Counted from the stretch's first letter, positions 26,171-36,476 are shown. The stretch is 64,000 nt of DNA from Pedobacter soli (GCF_900101435.1 NZ_FMZH01000002.1:682001-746000); one strand, 5' to 3'. The notes: generated by a model from the letters alone, not told the origin. Translations and numbers: made by a program.

Positions 26171-27919
26171 TTATTTCAATCTGATTTCGCTTACACTCAT
26201 TCCTTGTGGCACCATCGGGAAAACGTTGTTTTCTCTGCCAACCATAACTTCAAGCAGGTAAGAACCTTCGTGGTTAATCATGGTTTCCAATGCTGCTCTC
26301 AGGTTTGCACGTTCGTCAACTTTAGCGGCCTCGATGTAGTAAGATTTAGCCAACGCCACAAAATCAGGACTGGTAATGTTTACAAAAGAGTAACGTTTAT
26401 CGTGGAATAACTGTTGCCACTGGCGAACCATACCTAAGAAACGGTTATTCAGGATCAGGATTTTAACAGCTGCACCGAATTGCATAATTGTTCCCAGTTC
26501 CTGCGGAGTCATCTGGAAACCACCGTCGCCAATAATCGCAATTACTGTTTTATCAGGTGCACCATATTTGGCACCAATTGCAGCCGGTAAGCCAAAGCCC
26601 ATGGTACCTAAACCACCAGAGGTGATGTTGCTCCGGGTATTGTTAAACTTGGCATAACGGCAGGCTACCATCTGGTGCTGACCAACATCGGTAACGATAA
26701 TGGCATCACCACCACAGATTTCGTTGATGTTGCGTAATACTTCACCCATGGTCATCTCATCGCCTGCTGGGTAAAGTTCAGAAGTAATTACCTGATCAAT
26801 TTCCTGCTGGTTGTACTCCCTGAATTTCGCAACCCATTCTTCGTGTTTATTTTCGTTAACCAGGCTGGTTAATAGCGGCAATGTTTCTTTACAATCGCCC
26901 CAAACACCAACCTCGGCTTTAACGTTTTTATCAATTTCGGCAGGGTCGATGTCTAAATGCACAACCTTGGCTTGTTTGGCATATTTATCTAAACGGCCGG
27001 TTACACGGTCATCGAAACGCATACCTACGGCAATAATTACATCGGCCTCATTAGTTAAAACATTTGGCCCGTAATTTCCGTGCATACCCAACATTCCTAC
27101 GTTTAAAGGGTGTGAAGTTGGGATGGCACCTTCGCCCATGATCGTCCAGGCAGAAGGAATACCAGCTTTTTCGATAAAGGCTTTAAATTCTTCTTCGGCT
27201 TTACCTAAAATAACCCCTTGGCCAAACAATACAAACGGACGTTTAGCCGAGTTAATTAAAGCTGCAGCCTGTTCTATAAACTCAACCCTAACTTTTGGTT
27301 TCGGGCGGTAAGAGCGGATATGGTTACACTTTACATATTCAGGAAACTCCTCAATCTGTAATTGCGCATTTTTGGTAATATCGATTAAAACAGGACCTGG
27401 TCTGCCGCTTTTAGCAATGTAAAAAGCTTTGGCCAATACCTCCTGGATTTCTTTGGCATCGGTAACCTGATAATTCCATTTGGTAACTGGAGTAGTGATG
27501 TTGATTACATCGGTTTCCTGGAAAGCATCTGTACCCAATAAGTGGGCAAATACCTGACCGGTGATGCATACTAAAGGTGTACTGTCTATTTGCGCATCGG
27601 CTAAACCGGTTACCAGGTTGGTTGCGCCTGGTCCGCTGGTTGCAAATACCACACCTACTTCGCCGCTTGCGCGTGCAAAACCCTGAGCGGCGTGTATACC
27701 ACCTTGCTCATGGCGAACCAGTATGTGTTCTAATTTATCGGCATAATCGTAAAGGGCATCATAAATAGGCATGATTGCTCCACCCGGATAACCAAAGATG
27801 GTGGTTACGCCTTCTTCGATTAAGCCATTCAACAAGACCTGTGAGCCTGAGCCTTTAAAGGTTTTTGAGGTTTCTGCTTTCGCCCCGGTTTGTTGTATTG
27901 TATCTTGTGCAGTTTCCAT
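26171..27919 (-). CDS. ilvB: Acetolactate synthase large (catalytic) subunit
   Basis: A thiamine-diphosphate enzyme that makes acetolactate and acetohydroxybutyrate. At 582 aa it has the catalytic Glu context 'GYPGGAIMPIYDALYDY ... ILVRHEQGG', FAD-binding 'GMLGMHG' and the ThDP motif 'IGDGGFQMTPQELGTIMQFG'. ORF6N and then ilvD lie upstream on the same strand. Confidence 0.97.
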   Translation of the reverse strand: METAQDTIQQTGAKAETSKTFKGSGSQVLLNGLIEEGVTTIFGYPGGAIMPIYDALYDYADKLEHILVRHEQGGIHAAQGFARASGEVGVVFATSGPGATNLVTGLADAQIDSTPLVCITGQVFAHLLGTDAFQETDVINITTPVTKWNYQVTDAKEIQEVLAKAFYIAKSGRPGPVLIDITKNAQLQIEEFPEYVKCNHIRSYRPKPKVRVEFIEQAAALINSAKRPFVLFGQGVILGKAEEEFKAFIEKAGIPSAWTIMGEGAIPTSHPLNVGMLGMHGNYGPNVLTNEADVIIAVGMRFDDRVTGRLDKYAKQAKVVHLDIDPAEIDKNVKAEVGVWGDCKETLPLLTSLVNENKHEEWVAKFREYNQQEIDQVITSELYPAGDEMTMGEVLRNINEICGGDAIIVTDVGQHQMVACRYAKFNNTRSNITSGGLGTMGFGLPAAIGAKYGAPDKTVIAIIGDGGFQMTPQELGTIMQFGAAVKILILNNRFLGMVRQWQQLFHDKRYSFVNITSPDFVALAKSYYIEAAKVDERANLRAALETMINHEGSYLLEVMVGRENNVFPMVPQGMSVSEIRLK

Positions 27920-27940
27920 AATTATGTTTTTGCGGTTCTT

Positions 27941-28513
27941 TTATTCTTTAAGTTTAAACCCAATTCTTTCTCTATCCTTCCATTTCAATTGAGCAATTTT
28001 TTCGTCGATTAAATTTTCCATTGCATCATAAAGTTCATTTAACTGAACATCATGTTCTCCAATCCGTTCCTTAATTTCTGTTAGTTGCTCATTTATGCTG
28101 TTTTGTTTTAGCAAAACCTTCCGAACATCAACAAAGGCCCTCATAATGGCAATATTCATGTTAATCGCCTTATCACTCTTTAAAACACCACTTAGCATGG
28201 CTACACCTTGCTCGGTAAAGGCATAGGGTAAATATTTGCCTGTCCTATTTTGTGGCATGTTAGCCATCATCACAAATTGTGATGATGGATTTGTAACTTG
28301 GGGTACTGTCGCAATTTGTGACAGCATATTTTGCCACTCTATGGACGTGAGTTGAAACATAAAATCATCTGGAAAACGCTTTATATTTCGCTTTACTGCT
28401 TGATTTAGTACTCTTGTCTCAACTTCATAAAGTACTGCCAAATCGAAATCCAACATTACTCTTTCACCCCTGATTTCATAAATCCTGTTTTGAATACTCT
28501 TAATTATTTGCAT
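27941..28513 (-). CDS. ORF6N-domain DNA-binding protein
   Basis: The 190-aa protein begins with an ORF6N domain ('IYEIRGERVMLDFDLAVLYE', then 'RNIKRFPDDFMFQLT'), a phage- and plasmid-associated DNA-binding fold, followed by 'FTEQGVAMLSGVLKSDKAI' and a coiled-coil tail (about 125-185). Such genes are scattered in Bacteroidota genomes. It is inserted between ilvD and ilvB, 21 nt before ilvB, so it would be co-transcribed with the pathway. Confidence 0.9.
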   Translation of the reverse strand: MQIIKSIQNRIYEIRGERVMLDFDLAVLYEVETRVLNQAVKRNIKRFPDDFMFQLTSIEWQNMLSQIATVPQVTNPSSQFVMMANMPQNRTGKYLPYAFTEQGVAMLSGVLKSDKAINMNIAIMRAFVDVRKVLLKQNSINEQLTEIKERIGEHDVQLNELYDAMENLIDEKIAQLKWKDRERIGFKLKE

Positions 28514-28559
28514 AATATTTTGTTTAGTATTAATTCAGCTCAGGGATGATTTTTTGCTG

Positions 28560-28581
28560 TGGTTCGTGTCTCCAAGAACCA
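28560..28581. repeat. Dispersed palindrome TGGTTCGTG-N4, copy 2
   Basis: TGGTTCGTG (28560-28568), loop TCTC, then CAAGAACCA (28573-28581) with one mismatch. It lies between ilvD and the ORF6N gene. Confidence 0.65.
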
Positions 28582-28593
28582 TGTTTTGTTTTA

Positions 28594-30273
28594 TTATTCG
28601 TCAGTTACACATCCTTCCGATGCATCTGAAACTGTTTTAGCATATTTATATAGCACACCTTTGGTAACTTTCAATGCAGGTTGTATATAGTTCTTTTTGC
28701 GTTCGGCAATTACTTCATCGCTAACCTGCAGGTTAATAATGTTGTTTACAGCATCGATTAAAATGCGGTCTTCATCTTCAACAAGGCCAATTAAACCGCC
28801 TTTGTAAGATTCTGGTGTGATGTGACCCACCACGAAACCGTGTGTACCGCCCGAGAAACGGCCATCGGTAATTAAAGCCACCGATTTACCCAAACCAGCA
28901 CCGATAATGGCTGAAGTTGGTTTCAACATTTCTGGCATACCTGGAGCACCAACCGGACCTGAGTTTTTTATTACGATTACATCGCCAGGCTGAACGCGGC
29001 CGCTCGAAATACCGGCAATTAGATCATGCTCACCATCAAATACGCGTGCCGGGCCTTCAAATTTTTCACCTTCTTTACCGCTGATTTTAGCTACAGAGCC
29101 TTTTTCGGCCAGGTTGCCATAAAGAATCTGCAGGTGGCCGGTTGCTTTAATCGGTTCGCTTAATTTTTGAATAATCTTTTGATCGTAATCCATGATCGAT
29201 TTTACGTCAGCCAGATTTTCAGCTACTGTTTTACCGGTTACAGTTAAGCAATCGCCATGTAACAAACCTTCATTCAACAAATATTTCAATACCGCAGGGA
29301 TACCTCCATATTGGTGTAAATCCTGCATCAGGTATTTTCCGCTAGGTTTGAAATCGGCCAATACAGGTGTTACATCACTCATGCGTTGGAAATCATCCTG
29401 CGTAATTTCGATACCTATTGCTTTACCCATTGCAATAAAGTGCAATACGGCATTGGTACTTCCACCTAAAATGATAATCGAACGGATCGCATTTTCGAAT
29501 GCTTTTCTCGTCATAATATCAGATGGCTTGATATCTTTTTCTAATAAAACTTTGATGTATTTACCTGCATCTAAACATTCTTGTTTCTTTTCTTCGCTTA
29601 TAGCTGGGTTAGAAGAAGAGTAAGGTAAGCTCATACCCAAAGCTTCAATTGCCGATGCCATGGTATTTGCCGTGTACATACCACCACATGCACCTGCACC
29701 AGGGCAAGTATGTTTAATGATGCCCTGATAGTCTTCATCAGAAAGATTACCACAGATTTTTTGACCTAAAGCTTCGAAAGCCGATACAATGTTTAATTCT
29801 TCGCCTTTGTAGTGGCCAGGGGCAATTGTACCACCATAAACCATAATAGAAGGACGATCTAAACGTGCCATAGCCATAATTGCACCAGGCATATTTTTAT
29901 CGCAGCCCGGAATGGCAATTACACCATCGTAGTATTGTCCGCCGCAAATGGTTTCGATACTATCGGCAATTACATCACGACTAACCAAAGAATAACGCAT
30001 ACCGTCGGTTCCGTTACTCATACCATCACTTACCCCAATAGTATTAAAAACCAAGCCCACTAAATCATTTTTCCAGACCCCTGCTTTGACGTCTTTTGCA
30101 AGGTCGTTCAGGTGCATGTTGCAGGTGTTACCATCGTAACCCATACTTGCAATACCGACTTGTGCTTTAGCCATATCAGCATCGGTTAAGCCGATTCCGT
30201 AAAGCATGGCTTGCGCCGCCGGTTGTGTTGGGTCTTGTGTAAATGTTTTACTGTACTTGTTTAATTCGCTCAT
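28594..30273 (-). CDS. ilvD: Dihydroxy-acid dehydratase
   Basis: An Fe-S enzyme that dehydrates dihydroxy acids to 2-oxo acids for valine, isoleucine and leucine. The 559-aa protein includes '[15 protein letters not shown]' and '[20 protein letters not shown]', whose cysteines bind the cluster, and '[17 protein letters not shown]' at the C-terminus. It is the first structural gene after the leader peptide and attenuator at 30327-30448. Confidence 0.97.
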   Translation of the reverse strand: MSELNKYSKTFTQDPTQPAAQAMLYGIGLTDADMAKAQVGIASMGYDGNTCNMHLNDLAKDVKAGVWKNDLVGLVFNTIGVSDGMSNGTDGMRYSLVSRDVIADSIETICGGQYYDGVIAIPGCDKNMPGAIMAMARLDRPSIMVYGGTIAPGHYKGEELNIVSAFEALGQKICGNLSDEDYQGIIKHTCPGAGACGGMYTANTMASAIEALGMSLPYSSSNPAISEEKKQECLDAGKYIKVLLEKDIKPSDIMTRKAFENAIRSIIILGGSTNAVLHFIAMGKAIGIEITQDDFQRMSDVTPVLADFKPSGKYLMQDLHQYGGIPAVLKYLLNEGLLHGDCLTVTGKTVAENLADVKSIMDYDQKIIQKLSEPIKATGHLQILYGNLAEKGSVAKISGKEGEKFEGPARVFDGEHDLIAGISSGRVQPGDVIVIKNSGPVGAPGMPEMLKPTSAIIGAGLGKSVALITDGRFSGGTHGFVVGHITPESYKGGLIGLVEDEDRILIDAVNNIINLQVSDEVIAERKKNYIQPALKVTKGVLYKYAKTVSDASEGCVTDE

Positions 30274-30320
30274 TGTTTAAAATGTATATTCTGGTTCTGT
30301 TAGTTGTACTTTTTTGAGGC

Positions 30321-30352
30321 AAAAAAAAACCGCCTCGTTTCGGAGGCGGTTT
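30321..30352 (-). terminator. Attenuator terminator of the ilvD operon
   Basis: Read on the minus strand, AAACCGCCTC (plus 30343-30352) pairs perfectly with GAGGCGGTTT (plus 30327-30336) over a 6-nt loop, followed by nine U (plus 30321-30329). It lies between the leader ORF and ilvD and should stop transcription when the leader is fully translated. The leader segment GAGGTGG (plus 30387-30393) can pair with CCGCCTC of the first arm, giving the alternative antiterminator. Confidence 0.85.
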
Positions 30353-30370
30353 CGATTTTGTATATTTTTA

Positions 30371-30448
30371 TTATACGCAACGATATCCACCTCTCTGCTG
30401 AGAAATGACAATAATTAGGTTGCTAATAATGCTTGTGTTTAAATTCAT
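30371..30448 (-). CDS. ilvD operon leader peptide (25 aa)
   Basis: An ATG at 30448 opens a 25-codon ORF reading 'MNLNTSIISNLIIVI' then 'SQQRGGYRCV'. Nine of 25 residues are Ile, Leu or Val, with the run Leu-Ile-Ile-Val-Ile at codons 11-15. The ORF ends 18 nt before the terminator stem. This is the classic leader design: a ribosome stalled at the Ile/Val codons leaves the Arg-Gly-Gly codons free to pair with the terminator's first arm and permit ilvD transcription. The start lies only about 9 nt from the predicted transcription start. Confidence 0.85.
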   Translation of the reverse strand: MNLNTSIISNLIIVISQQRGGYRCV

Positions 30449-30463
30449 GTTTTCTACGAATCA

Positions 30464-30493
30464 CAAACATACTAACTTATTAAAAAATGCAAA
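30464..30493 (-). promoter_or_regulatory. Promoter of the ilvD leader and operon
   Basis: On the minus strand TTTG (plus 30490-30493) is followed after 18 nt by TATGTTTG (plus 30464-30471). This is a very good match to the Bacteroidota TTTG-N18/20-TAnnTTTG promoter. Transcription would begin near 30457, just upstream of the leader ATG. Confidence 0.75.
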
Positions 30494-30555
30494 GAACTAT
30501 TTTTGTTTATTTCTCTATTTTTTAGACTCCGGACTCCTGACTTTCCGACTTCGGT

Positions 30556-31446
30556 CTATATAATTACCTCGTAATTCACTTTCTCCAATACCAGATTTTT
30601 ATAGGCCCGTTGTATGGTGTAGCCGATTGATTCGCGCCATAAAGGGCGGTAAACGATATCATCAATAGAGGCTATACCTGCAATTTCTGTCGCGGTTCCA
30701 CATAAAAAGGCACTGTCGGCATTCTTTAAATCTTCGACAGTAAGCTTTTTTTCGATGCATTCGATATCTAATACTGTGCAAAGTTCTTTAACTGTTGCCC
30801 GGGTAATACCTGGTAAAATATTGCCTAAAGAAGGTGTATACAGCTTGCCATCCTTTTCAAGGAAAATATTGGCACCTGACGCTTCTGCAACAAAGCCATG
30901 CATATCAAGCAATAATGCTTCGTCGTAACCTTTAATGTTGGCGGCAGTAGTGGCTAAAATAGAGTTTACATAGTTTCCACTCAGTTTAGCTTCCATAGGG
31001 CTCGATTTAGGATTTGGTCTTTCGTAATCGGAAACCGTTAATTTTAATAATTTATTGCCCGAATAAGCGTCCCATTCCCAGGCACAAATCATGATCGAAA
31101 CACCACTTGGCGAATTGAGTTTCATGTTGGGATGGCAAAAAACCAAAGGGCGGATATAGGCATCTTTCAGTTTATTTAACTGAAGTAATTTATATGTAGC
31201 ATCAATTAATTCCTGTTTATCCCAGGGGAAGGGGATGTTAGCCAATTGGCAGGAACGCTCTAAACGATCAAAGTGGGCAGCAGCCTTGAAAATACGGTTG
31301 CCATTATGTGTTTTATAAGATCTAATGCCCTCAAAAGCTGCATAACCATAATGTAACGACTGACCATAAAGATCAGTGCTGCTGTTTACAGCTTTCTCAA
31401 AAGCTCCATCAAGGTAAATAATCGTATTAGAATTGTAGTATTTCAT
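30556..31446 (-). CDS. ilvE: Branched-chain amino acid aminotransferase
   Basis: A fold-type IV PLP enzyme performing the last step of Val, Ile and Leu synthesis. The 296-aa protein has K154 in 'MEAKLSGNYVNSIL' as PLP lysine, 'EASGANIFL' and 'LPGITRATVKELC'. It is preceded by its own leader peptide and attenuator, and is separated from ilvD by the ilvD promoter, so it forms its own transcription unit. Confidence 0.95.
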   Translation of the reverse strand: MKYYNSNTIIYLDGAFEKAVNSSTDLYGQSLHYGYAAFEGIRSYKTHNGNRIFKAAAHFDRLERSCQLANIPFPWDKQELIDATYKLLQLNKLKDAYIRPLVFCHPNMKLNSPSGVSIMICAWEWDAYSGNKLLKLTVSDYERPNPKSSPMEAKLSGNYVNSILATTAANIKGYDEALLLDMHGFVAEASGANIFLEKDGKLYTPSLGNILPGITRATVKELCTVLDIECIEKKLTVEDLKNADSAFLCGTATEIAGIASIDDIVYRPLWRESIGYTIQRAYKNLVLEKVNYEVII

Positions 31447-31468
31447 AATACTCTCTGTTTTGTTATTT

Positions 31469-31500
31469 AAAAAAAGCGTCCCGTTTGTATCGGGACGCTT
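31469..31500 (-). terminator. Attenuator terminator upstream of ilvE
   Basis: Read on the minus strand, AAGCGTCCCG (plus 31491-31500) pairs perfectly with CGGGACGCTT (plus 31474-31483) across a 7-nt loop, followed by seven U (plus 31469-31475). It sits between the 45-aa leader ORF and ilvE. The leader's CGGGCGC (plus 31536-31542) can pair with GCGTCCCG with a single bulged base, the alternative structure. Confidence 0.82.
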
Positions 31501-31524
31501 CAGGTATATTTAGTTTCTTAATTA

Positions 31525-31662
31525 CTATTTAAACTGCGCCCGCTTATTGCCTAAAAGGTTTAGGAGTAGGAGGTTAAGTAAAATGACAGGAAACAACACC
31601 ACGCTAACAACTGTTGCTGCTAAAGCTTTTGGATTAAAGGTGTGATTTTGGATCGTCATCAT
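31525..31662 (-). CDS. ilvE leader peptide (45 aa)
   Basis: From ATG at 31662 (a second ATG is next to it) the ORF runs 45 codons: 'MMTIQNHTFNPKALAAT' then 'VVSVVLFPVILLNLLLLNLL' then 'GNKRAQFK'. Residues 18-37 are almost only Val, Ile and Leu: five Val, one Ile and nine Leu (15 of 20). Taken with the terminator just downstream and ilvE after it, this is best read as an attenuator control peptide. The hydrophobic run could also be a membrane segment, but the terminator and pathway context favour regulation. It is longer than the ilvD leader and leans on Leu and Val instead of Ile. Confidence 0.75.
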   Translation of the reverse strand: MMTIQNHTFNPKALAATVVSVVLFPVILLNLLLLNLLGNKRAQFK

Positions 31663-31957
31663 TATCTTATTGTTTATAAAACCAATTTAGTTTTTGGTTC
31701 ATTAATATGCAAGAGAAATCAGAAAAAAGTTAAATCGGAATATAATTCTTGTATTTTGTTTAAAATCAAAACATAATTCTTAATTGGAGTGTAATTAGTG
31801 ATTTAATGCCGATAGCCGTAGACTAAATATCAAAACGGTATACGGTATGATTATTATGCTTGCATTATAAATTTTCTGATTTTCTGCCTAAAATGACTAA
31901 AACGCTGTTGAAACTTTAAAAAATCACCTCAAAAATTACTTAAAAACAGGGGAGCTG
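31663..31957. other. Gap upstream of the ilvE leader; possible promoter
   Basis: On the minus strand TTG (plus 31711-31713) followed after 20 nt by TAAATTGG (plus 31682-31690 region) is a one-mismatch version of the TTTG/TAnnTTTG promoter, about 20 nt before the leader ATG. The rest is AT-rich, including repeated 'ATAATTCTT' text near 31740-31780, and I see no ORF. Confidence 0.4.
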
Positions 31958-32677
31958 TTAAGGGAATTTGGGGTTTGGATAGTGCATCATTTTCATACCA
32001 TAATACCACCTGTCGCGAAGGTTTAATAAGTTACCTTCGAACTCATAACCGGGCATTAACCGTGAAAAGAAATTTTCTTTGCGCAGTAACTTTTCCAGTT
32101 TCTTAATGGTAGCTGCACTTAGCTCTTGATAATAAGGTTCGATAATTTTTTGTTCTTGTAATAATAAATCTGCATCCCAGGTTTCTGCTGCTTTCCCGGT
32201 CAGGGGTTTTGAGGTATAAAGTAATCTCAGGCTTTTCCAGATATCATCGAATATAACGCGGCTGCCTTCGGTAACAAACGCGCATATTTCGGGGTTGGTA
32301 ATTCCGGAGAGTTTTGCAGGTTGCGTTAAAAGTTTTTCGAGCTTTCGGGTAGTAATTGTAGCAGCATAACTCCATTTCGTTTCGAAGCCCAGCGAATCTG
32401 TCTGGTGCTGAAACCAATGGTAAAAAGCAGAGCGTTCGGCAATATCTGCATATTCTTGAAAACCATTTTCGAGCCGGATATTAAATTTATTGGCATTTTT
32501 CCAGGCTGTGGTGTTTTTTAGGCGATCGGATTTGAGCCAGTTGCCGTCCTTTCCATTTGGTATGGCTTTAGGGAAAACTTCAAGATAAGCTGCAATAGAA
32601 CGGAATTCTTTGGCTTCTGCCAAATTAATGATAAAGAAGAGCAAGCATGAAATCAGGATTTTTTTAACCGGAAGCAT
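31958..32677 (-). CDS. Secreted hypothetical protein
   Basis: A 239-aa protein with a signal peptide (about residues 1-22, 'LLFFIINLAEAKEF') and a mostly alpha-helical mature part rich in Trp, Tyr and Lys ('AFYHWFQHQTDSLGFETKWS', 'LRDRWYYGMKMMHY'). No cysteine pair or catalytic motif stands out and I cannot name the family. It lies between the ilvE regulatory region and the atpDC pair, separate from both. Confidence 0.75.
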   Translation of the reverse strand: MLPVKKILISCLLFFIINLAEAKEFRSIAAYLEVFPKAIPNGKDGNWLKSDRLKNTTAWKNANKFNIRLENGFQEYADIAERSAFYHWFQHQTDSLGFETKWSYAATITTRKLEKLLTQPAKLSGITNPEICAFVTEGSRVIFDDIWKSLRLLYTSKPLTGKAAETWDADLLLQEQKIIEPYYQELSAATIKKLEKLLRKENFFSRLMPGYEFEGNLLNLRDRWYYGMKMMHYPNPKFP

Positions 32678-32772
32678 ATTCGTGTATCATTAGTAGCTAT
32701 AAAAGATACGATAAAATCGGCGTTCGGGTTGCTGTTACCTAGAAATAAACTGGTAATATTGTTTTAAAACAA

Positions 32773-32806
32773 AAAAGCCTTTCCGAAATTTATCGAAAAG
32801 GCTTTT
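32773..32806. terminator. Bidirectional terminator after atpC
   Basis: AAAAGCCTTTCCG (32773-32785) pairs with CGAAAAGGCTTTT (32794-32806) with one mismatch, and A/T tracts flank both sides. It ends the minus-strand atpD-atpC transcript. Confidence 0.8.
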
Positions 32807-32846
32807 CTTATTAATGCGTTTCTAAATCAGAATTGCATGTTATGTT

Positions 32847-33092
32847 TTATGCAACACCTTCTGCTAAAACAACAACTTTATTGTGGATGGCTTCAACTAC
32901 GCCGCCTTTAATAAAAAAACGTTGCTCTTCAGCTTTGTTTGCTTTGATAATAACTTCTCCATCTTCCAAAGTTGAGATGATAGCGGCATGGTCTTTTAAA
33001 ATCTGAAAAGAACCTAAAGTACCAGGAACCGTAACTGCTGTTACTTCACCTTCGTAAACTTTTTTATCTGGAGTTAATATTTCTAAATTCAT
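32847..33092 (-). CDS. atpC: ATP synthase F1 epsilon subunit, short form
   Basis: It is the epsilon subunit of the F1 motor, at the membrane's cytoplasmic face. 'MNLEILTPDKKVYEGEVTAV', 'GSFQILKDHAAIISTLEDGEV' and 'FIKGGVVEAIHNKVVVLAEG' are the beta-sandwich domain. At 81 aa it lacks the C-terminal helical hairpin used for inhibition in other bacteria, as is usual in Bacteroidota. It is 80 nt downstream of atpD. Confidence 0.95.
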   Translation of the reverse strand: MNLEILTPDKKVYEGEVTAVTVPGTLGSFQILKDHAAIISTLEDGEVIIKANKAEEQRFFIKGGVVEAIHNKVVVLAEGVA

Positions 33093-33101
33093 CTTTGAAT
33101 A

Positions 33102-33160
33102 GATTTGAGATTTGAGATATGAGATTTGAGATACTCATCTCTTCTCACATCTCATATCTA
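33102..33160. repeat. Low-complexity GAGATTTGAGATAT repeat between atpD and atpC
   Basis: Three or four GATTTGAGAT(AT) units are followed by their complement ATCTC.TCTCACATCTCATATCT, so the gap is an imperfect inverted and direct repeat. It is one of several decayed intergenic repeat types in the window. Confidence 0.6.
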
Positions 33161-33172
33161 ATGTCTCTTGTC

Positions 33173-34753
<1,581 letters not shown>

Positions 34754-34836
34754 TTATTCTTACTTAATTTTAAATATATATTATAAAATTTTTTAACAGT
34801 ATTTTTATAGATAATTTCGGGACCTAAATCGTACAG

Positions 34837-35733
34837 ATGAAAAGCATTTTAACAACGGGCAGTAATGGCCTTTTAGGGCAGAAAATAACCGAAAAAGTTC
34901 TTGCCGAAGGCAGGGTAAAACTCATTGCAACTTCAAAAGGAGTAAACCGGTATCCGGTAAAGGCAGGATATGAATATGCCGAAATGGATATACTCAATCC
35001 TGAGCAGGTTAGGCAGGTTATAGAAAAATATAAGCCCGATGCCATCATTCATACAGCAGCCATGACCAATGTTGATACTTGCGAAGCCAATAAGGAACTT
35101 TGCCATCAACTTAATGTAGATGCGGTTAAAACCTTATTATCTATTTGTGAGGAAAAAAATATCCAGCTGGTTCATTTAAGCACCGATTTTGTTTTTGATG
35201 GTGCTAACGGGCCATATAAAGAAGAGGATGCGGTATGCCCGGTAAGTTATTATGGCGAATCGAAAGTGTTGTCAGAAGATTTATTGAAGCAATCGAAAGT
35301 ACATTGGGCTATTATCAGAACAATTCTGGTTTATGGTATCAGCAGTGATATGAGCAGGAGCAACATTGTACTTTGGGCCAAAGGTGCTTTAGAAAAGGCA
35401 TCGCCTATCAATGTGGTAAACGACCAGTGGCGCATGCCAACCCTTGCTGAAGATTTAGCCGAAGCCTGCATTTTAGCCGTAGAGCAACGCGCACAAGGCA
35501 TTTACCATATCTCAGGTAAAGATTACATGAGTATTGCAGATTTAGTGCGAAAAGTTGCCGATTATTGGTCGCTTGATCAGTCTTTTCTGCACGAGATCAG
35601 TTCCGCCAGTTTAAATCAAACAGCTAAAAGGCCGATACGAACAGGTTTTATTCTGGATAAAGCAATTAAAGATTTAGGCTATAATCCACATAGTTTTGAA
35701 GAAGGATTGGCGATTTTAAAAGGGCAAATGTAA
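34837..35733 (+). CDS. NAD(P)-dependent SDR, dTDP-4-dehydrorhamnose reductase-like
   Basis: A 298-aa extended short-chain reductase. The N-terminal dinucleotide loop 'TTGSNGLLGQKITEK' and catalytic 'SYYGESKVLSE' (YxxxK) are visible, and 'VHLSTDFVFDGANGPYKEED' matches RmlD-type proteins that reduce nucleotide sugars. No other sugar-nucleotide genes adjoin it, so the substrate is unknown. Confidence 0.87.
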   Translation: MKSILTTGSNGLLGQKITEKVLAEGRVKLIATSKGVNRYPVKAGYEYAEMDILNPEQVRQVIEKYKPDAIIHTAAMTNVDTCEANKELCHQLNVDAVKTLLSICEEKNIQLVHLSTDFVFDGANGPYKEEDAVCPVSYYGESKVLSEDLLKQSKVHWAIIRTILVYGISSDMSRSNIVLWAKGALEKASPINVVNDQWRMPTLAEDLAEACILAVEQRAQGIYHISGKDYMSIADLVRKVADYWSLDQSFLHEISSASLNQTAKRPIRTGFILDKAIKDLGYNPHSFEEGLAILKGQM

Positions 35734-35833
35734 AATATGCTGCCGGATAGCCATGATCAAGTGATAAGTTAGCTGCCTTTATTAATAGATTAACAATTAA
35801 GCAATTTATATAATTAAACATTAAAAAAATAAT

Positions 35834-36298
35834 ATGTCATTACAAATAGGCGATCAGGCCCCTGATTTTAAATTATACAGCTCTGAATTAACAGAGGTGT
35901 CTTTGTCTGCTTTCAAAGGAAAAAAAGTAATTATCCATTTCTTCCCAATGGCTTTTACAGGTACCTGCACCGAGCAGTTATGCACCATGAGGGATAATTT
36001 TAGCTATTATGAAGGAATTAATGCACAGGTAATTGGTATTTCTGTCGATTCGCCGTTCTCATTAGCAAAGTTTAAGGAAGTACAGCATTATCAGTTTCCG
36101 TTATTATCTGATTTTAATAAAGAAGTATCGGCTGCTTACGGCGCATTTTACGATGAATTTGTGTTCGGATTGAAAGGTGTTTCCAAAAGAGCGGCTTTTG
36201 TGATCGATGAAGAAGGAAAAATTGCTTATGCTGAAGTTTTAGAAGATGCGCATGAATTGCCTGATTTTAAAGCAATTAATGATGTTTTGAGTGCCTAA
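35834..36298 (+). CDS. Peroxiredoxin (AhpC/TSA, BCP/AhpE-like)
   Basis: A 154-aa thioredoxin-fold peroxidase. The peroxidatic cysteine is C45 in 'FPMAFTGTCTEQLC' and C50 is a candidate partner. 'VIGISVDSPFSLAKFKE' and 'LKGVSKRAAFVIDEEGKIAY' fit the family. It probably removes peroxides with thioredoxin as donor. The start has the A-rich Bacteroidota leader. Confidence 0.92.
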   Translation: MSLQIGDQAPDFKLYSSELTEVSLSAFKGKKVIIHFFPMAFTGTCTEQLCTMRDNFSYYEGINAQVIGISVDSPFSLAKFKEVQHYQFPLLSDFNKEVSAAYGAFYDEFVFGLKGVSKRAAFVIDEEGKIAYAEVLEDAHELPDFKAINDVLSA

Positions 36299-36343
36299 AG
36301 CAACATTTGCAAAGAAATTTTTTATTTTTTTTCTCTAAAATAG

Positions 36344-36374
36344 TTGGAAATTAAAAACTCAACTCATACCTTTG
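36344..36374 (+). promoter_or_regulatory. tRNA-Arg promoter (TTGG-N19-TACCTTTG)
   Basis: TTGG at 36344-36347, 19 nt spacer, then TACCTTTG at 36367-36374. Transcription would start near 36381, about 17 nt upstream of the mature tRNA end. Confidence 0.65.
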
Positions 36375-36397
36375 CAGTCCGTTAACGATACGGAAAC

Positions 36398-36471
36398 GCA
36401 TTCGTAGCTCAATTGGATAGAGCATCTCACTACGGATGAGAAGGTTTGGGGTTCGAATCCCTACGAGTGCA
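36398..36471 (+). tRNA. tRNA-Arg (anticodon ACG)
   Basis: A 74-nt cloverleaf. Acceptor GCATTCG pairs with CGAGTGC (one T-G), with discriminator A at 36471. The anticodon loop CTACGGA within TCTCA/TGAGA gives ACG, for CGU and related Arg codons after A34 to I editing. The T arm has GGGGTTCGAATCCC. The CCA is not encoded. An intrinsic terminator follows and an island begins 69 bp downstream. Confidence 0.95.
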
Positions 36472-36476
36472 CATCG

